From Shewanella sp. Isolate11 (GTDB lineage Bacteria; Pseudomonadota; Gammaproteobacteria; Enterobacterales; Shewanellaceae): DNA of 48,923 nt. The position numbers and the translations under genes were made by a program. The notes beneath the pieces were generated by a model. It saw only the letters and a program-made list of their open reading frames with translations. It searched no databases and was not told where the DNA came from. The DNA lies in assembly GCF_022398315.1 (NCBI RefSeq), contig NZ_JAKEVF010000008.1, positions 49,708-98,630 of the forward strand. Direction: 5' to 3'. Shown here one piece after another: positions 47,418 to 48,923 of the stretch. Numbering within the stretch: the first letter of the stretch is position 1; the number at the start of each line of letters is the position of its first letter.

Positions 47418-48596
47418 CTATGCCAGCTTGATCTCTGCATGTGGGACTTCGGTCCACTCAAGATGGTTTTGCACGTAGACCTTAGTCGATTTTGAATCGG
47501 TGTGAGCCAAGCGTGCCTGTGGGTCTACCCCCATGTCTGAAAACAGTCTTGCGGCGAGCGCCCTGATCTCATGAAATGAAGGTCGCTGTTTCATTTCCAG
47601 GTGATCAAATAACCCTAGTTCGTCACGAACATCCGAGAAACTCCGGCTAAGATAATTGGGGTCAACTTGGTAACGGTGATCTGTTAAAGTGCTCTGTTTG
47701 TTGTCGCGGTCTGGCACTCGATGAACGACGTACGGAGATACAACTCCGTCACGGCTGCGATCGATGCTCTCTTTAAGTACCTTCCCGATAGGGATGGCCA
47801 CGTGACTCGCTTCTTTATTTTCGACTTTTTGTCGATGGATGAATAGAGTACCGTATATGCCATCGATAGGTTCTGGCCACCATTGGCAACCACATTGTCC
47901 TTCTTTTGGCTTATTAACGCGGTATTTGATGCGCGATGTCTCAAGCCTTCCCTGTGCTGATTGTAAAGCCAACTCCATGGCTATTTGTAACCAGGGTTCC
48001 GCTGCAGCATGGATTGCTCGATAAGCTGTAACACTTAGGCGTTGGCGTTGCTTTTCAGCTTTATTGCGTTTCTTCATTTTCAATGATGCCGGGTTCTCTA
48101 ACATCAATGATTGGTCGATGGCGTAGGCAAACAGTTTCTTAAGAAAGCCCAGTTTACGATTATGTACGTTAGCACTAGCGTTTTCGTGATATTTATTCAA
48201 GTATTCATGAACGTGCTTAAGAGTGATATCTTGGCTAGGTACCTCGTTAAAGAACTCTTTCACCCGGTTCGCATCGTTAAGCATTGTATTTTCTAACTGT
48301 TTGCTGAGAGATTCTTCAGTGAATATGATCTCGAGCAGCTTATCGACATGTTCAGCAAATGGCTGTTGCTCGCCGTTGATGCCACCAGACAATTTTATTA
48401 AGTCATCAACGATCGAGCCTGTTGATGGTCGTTTAGCTCTATTATATTCTATGGCGATTTGAATAGCCTGAGATCTGATTTTTCCAACCGATCTTCTGCT
48501 TCCATTAGTCAGTGTTAATCGATAATCACCTGTATTCGTTTCGTATCGCAAGTAAGCTGGTAAGTTCTTATTAGCCTCACTTTTCGGTCTAGCCAT
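47418..48596 (-). CDS. Tyrosine site-specific integrase
   Basis: A 392-residue phage-type integrase. An N-terminal arm-binding part (to about 65) is followed by a SAM-like core-binding domain (about 80-190) and a catalytic domain. The latter shows an Arg-containing ALQSAQGRLETSRI box, the HxxR box SFHEIRALAA, a LAHTDSKSTKV segment and the nucleophile Tyr in VYVQNH. Such enzymes insert islands and prophages at short attachment sites, often in tRNA genes. It is followed on the same strand by its 3' flank with the 66-bp repeat and is preceded by the excisionase gene 15 bases upstream. Confidence 0.93.
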   Translation of the reverse strand: MARPKSEANKNLPAYLRYETNTGDYRLTLTNGSRRSVGKIRSQAIQIAIEYNRAKRPSTGSIVDDLIKLSGGINGEQQPFAEHVDKLLEIIFTEESLSKQLENTMLNDANRVKEFFNEVPSQDITLKHVHEYLNKYHENASANVHNRKLGFLKKLFAYAIDQSLMLENPASLKMKKRNKAEKQRQRLSVTAYRAIHAAAEPWLQIAMELALQSAQGRLETSRIKYRVNKPKEGQCGCQWWPEPIDGIYGTLFIHRQKVENKEASHVAIPIGKVLKESIDRSRDGVVSPYVVHRVPDRDNKQSTLTDHRYQVDPNYLSRSFSDVRDELGLFDHLEMKQRPSFHEIRALAARLFSDMGVDPQARLAHTDSKSTKVYVQNHLEWTEVPHAEIKLA

Positions 48597-48610
48597 TGGT
48601 TCTCAACCTC

Positions 48611-48844
48611 CTATTGTGATGCGGCGATAAGAGCACTTACGGTATCGCTGATATGTTTTGGTATACCAAAACGCTCATTTTCAAAAACAAAGACATTTTC
48701 GTCGACAACCTTACCTCTCACCTTTCCCTTAAGCACCCAGTTTTTAATTGTACGGTTCTGCGGTGCCGAGCACTTTGTAAACTCCCTTTCTGCCCATTTA
48801 CTTGCTTTCATGAGTCGTTCATTTTCAGTAGTGATTGGTGACAT
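48611..48844 (-). CDS. Excisionase (recombination directionality factor)
   Basis: A 77-residue protein. It has a winged-helix pattern of the phage Xis type: KASKWAEREF (helix), NRTIKNWVLKGKVRG (recognition helix and turn) and ENVFVFENERFG (wing). It lies directly upstream of the integrase gene on the same strand, the usual xis-int order. It probably bends DNA at the attachment site to favour excision. Confidence 0.85.
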   Translation of the reverse strand: MSPITTENERLMKASKWAEREFTKCSAPQNRTIKNWVLKGKVRGKVVDENVFVFENERFGIPKHISDTVSALIAASQ

Positions 48845-48923
48845 TTACATTCCTCGCTTTTGAATGACTAATCGTGCTGAACATGCAGTCAGTATTTCAG
48901 TGATTCTCAAAACTCGAAAAATT

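Overview
The window looks like a chromosomal segment of a Shewanella-type gammaproteobacterium (Alteromonadales). The call rests on moderate GC, the protein style, tandem tRNA-Glu/tRNA-Ala genes, and core genes such as sstT, nadE, cheV, rluA and an Ada-AlkA fusion. The genus is an inference from sequence memory, not a database result.

Positions 1-33439 are mostly ordinary chromosome. They hold two tRNAs, two small proteins, an ABC exporter, a DNA alkylation repair pair (Ada-AlkA fusion plus Ogt-type methyltransferase), a DEAD-box helicase, a small phosphatase, a phospholipase D-like lipoprotein, CheV, SstT, RluA, an M14-like peptidase, a LysE exporter, NadE and a MATE exporter. A redox/aldehyde-type neighbourhood follows (17470-24070): Tat-signal alcohol dehydrogenase, MarR, SDR, AraC, two hydroxynitrile-lyase-like cupins, a cyclophilin-like protein and an MFS exporter. 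Then come a lipoprotein beta-galactosidase, two alpha/beta hydrolases and a membrane diguanylate cyclase.

From about 33440 to 42120 lies a first accessory block. It begins with an AT-rich gap carrying what reads as the last 36 codons of a type I restriction specificity subunit (HsdS). Next is a tight set of genes: a DUF4145-like/RecD-like helicase, a TPR-like protein with a cold-shock-like C-terminus whose frame is broken by an amber codon at 37209, an ankyrin protein, a small protein with a possible PD-(D/E)xK pattern, and a reverse transcriptase with a long helical C-terminus. This resembles a defence locus built on the remains of a restriction system.

At 42429-42482 there is the 3' part of a tRNA-Pro(GGG) on the minus strand without its 5' half, which is the signature of an integration site. 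To its right are a relic of an integrase C-terminus, a truncated YegP-family gene, and a 66-bp diverged direct repeat (42976 and 47308). The repeats flank a second cargo block: a WYL-domain regulator overlapping an FtsZ paralogue that keeps a division-protein-like C-terminal tail, a GIY-YIG-like protein, a truncated zinc-ribbon gene and an unknown gene. An intact tyrosine integrase and an excisionase on the minus strand follow. The WYL-FtsZ pair is the most unusual item in the window and is proposed as a candidate host-division-targeting or defence module.
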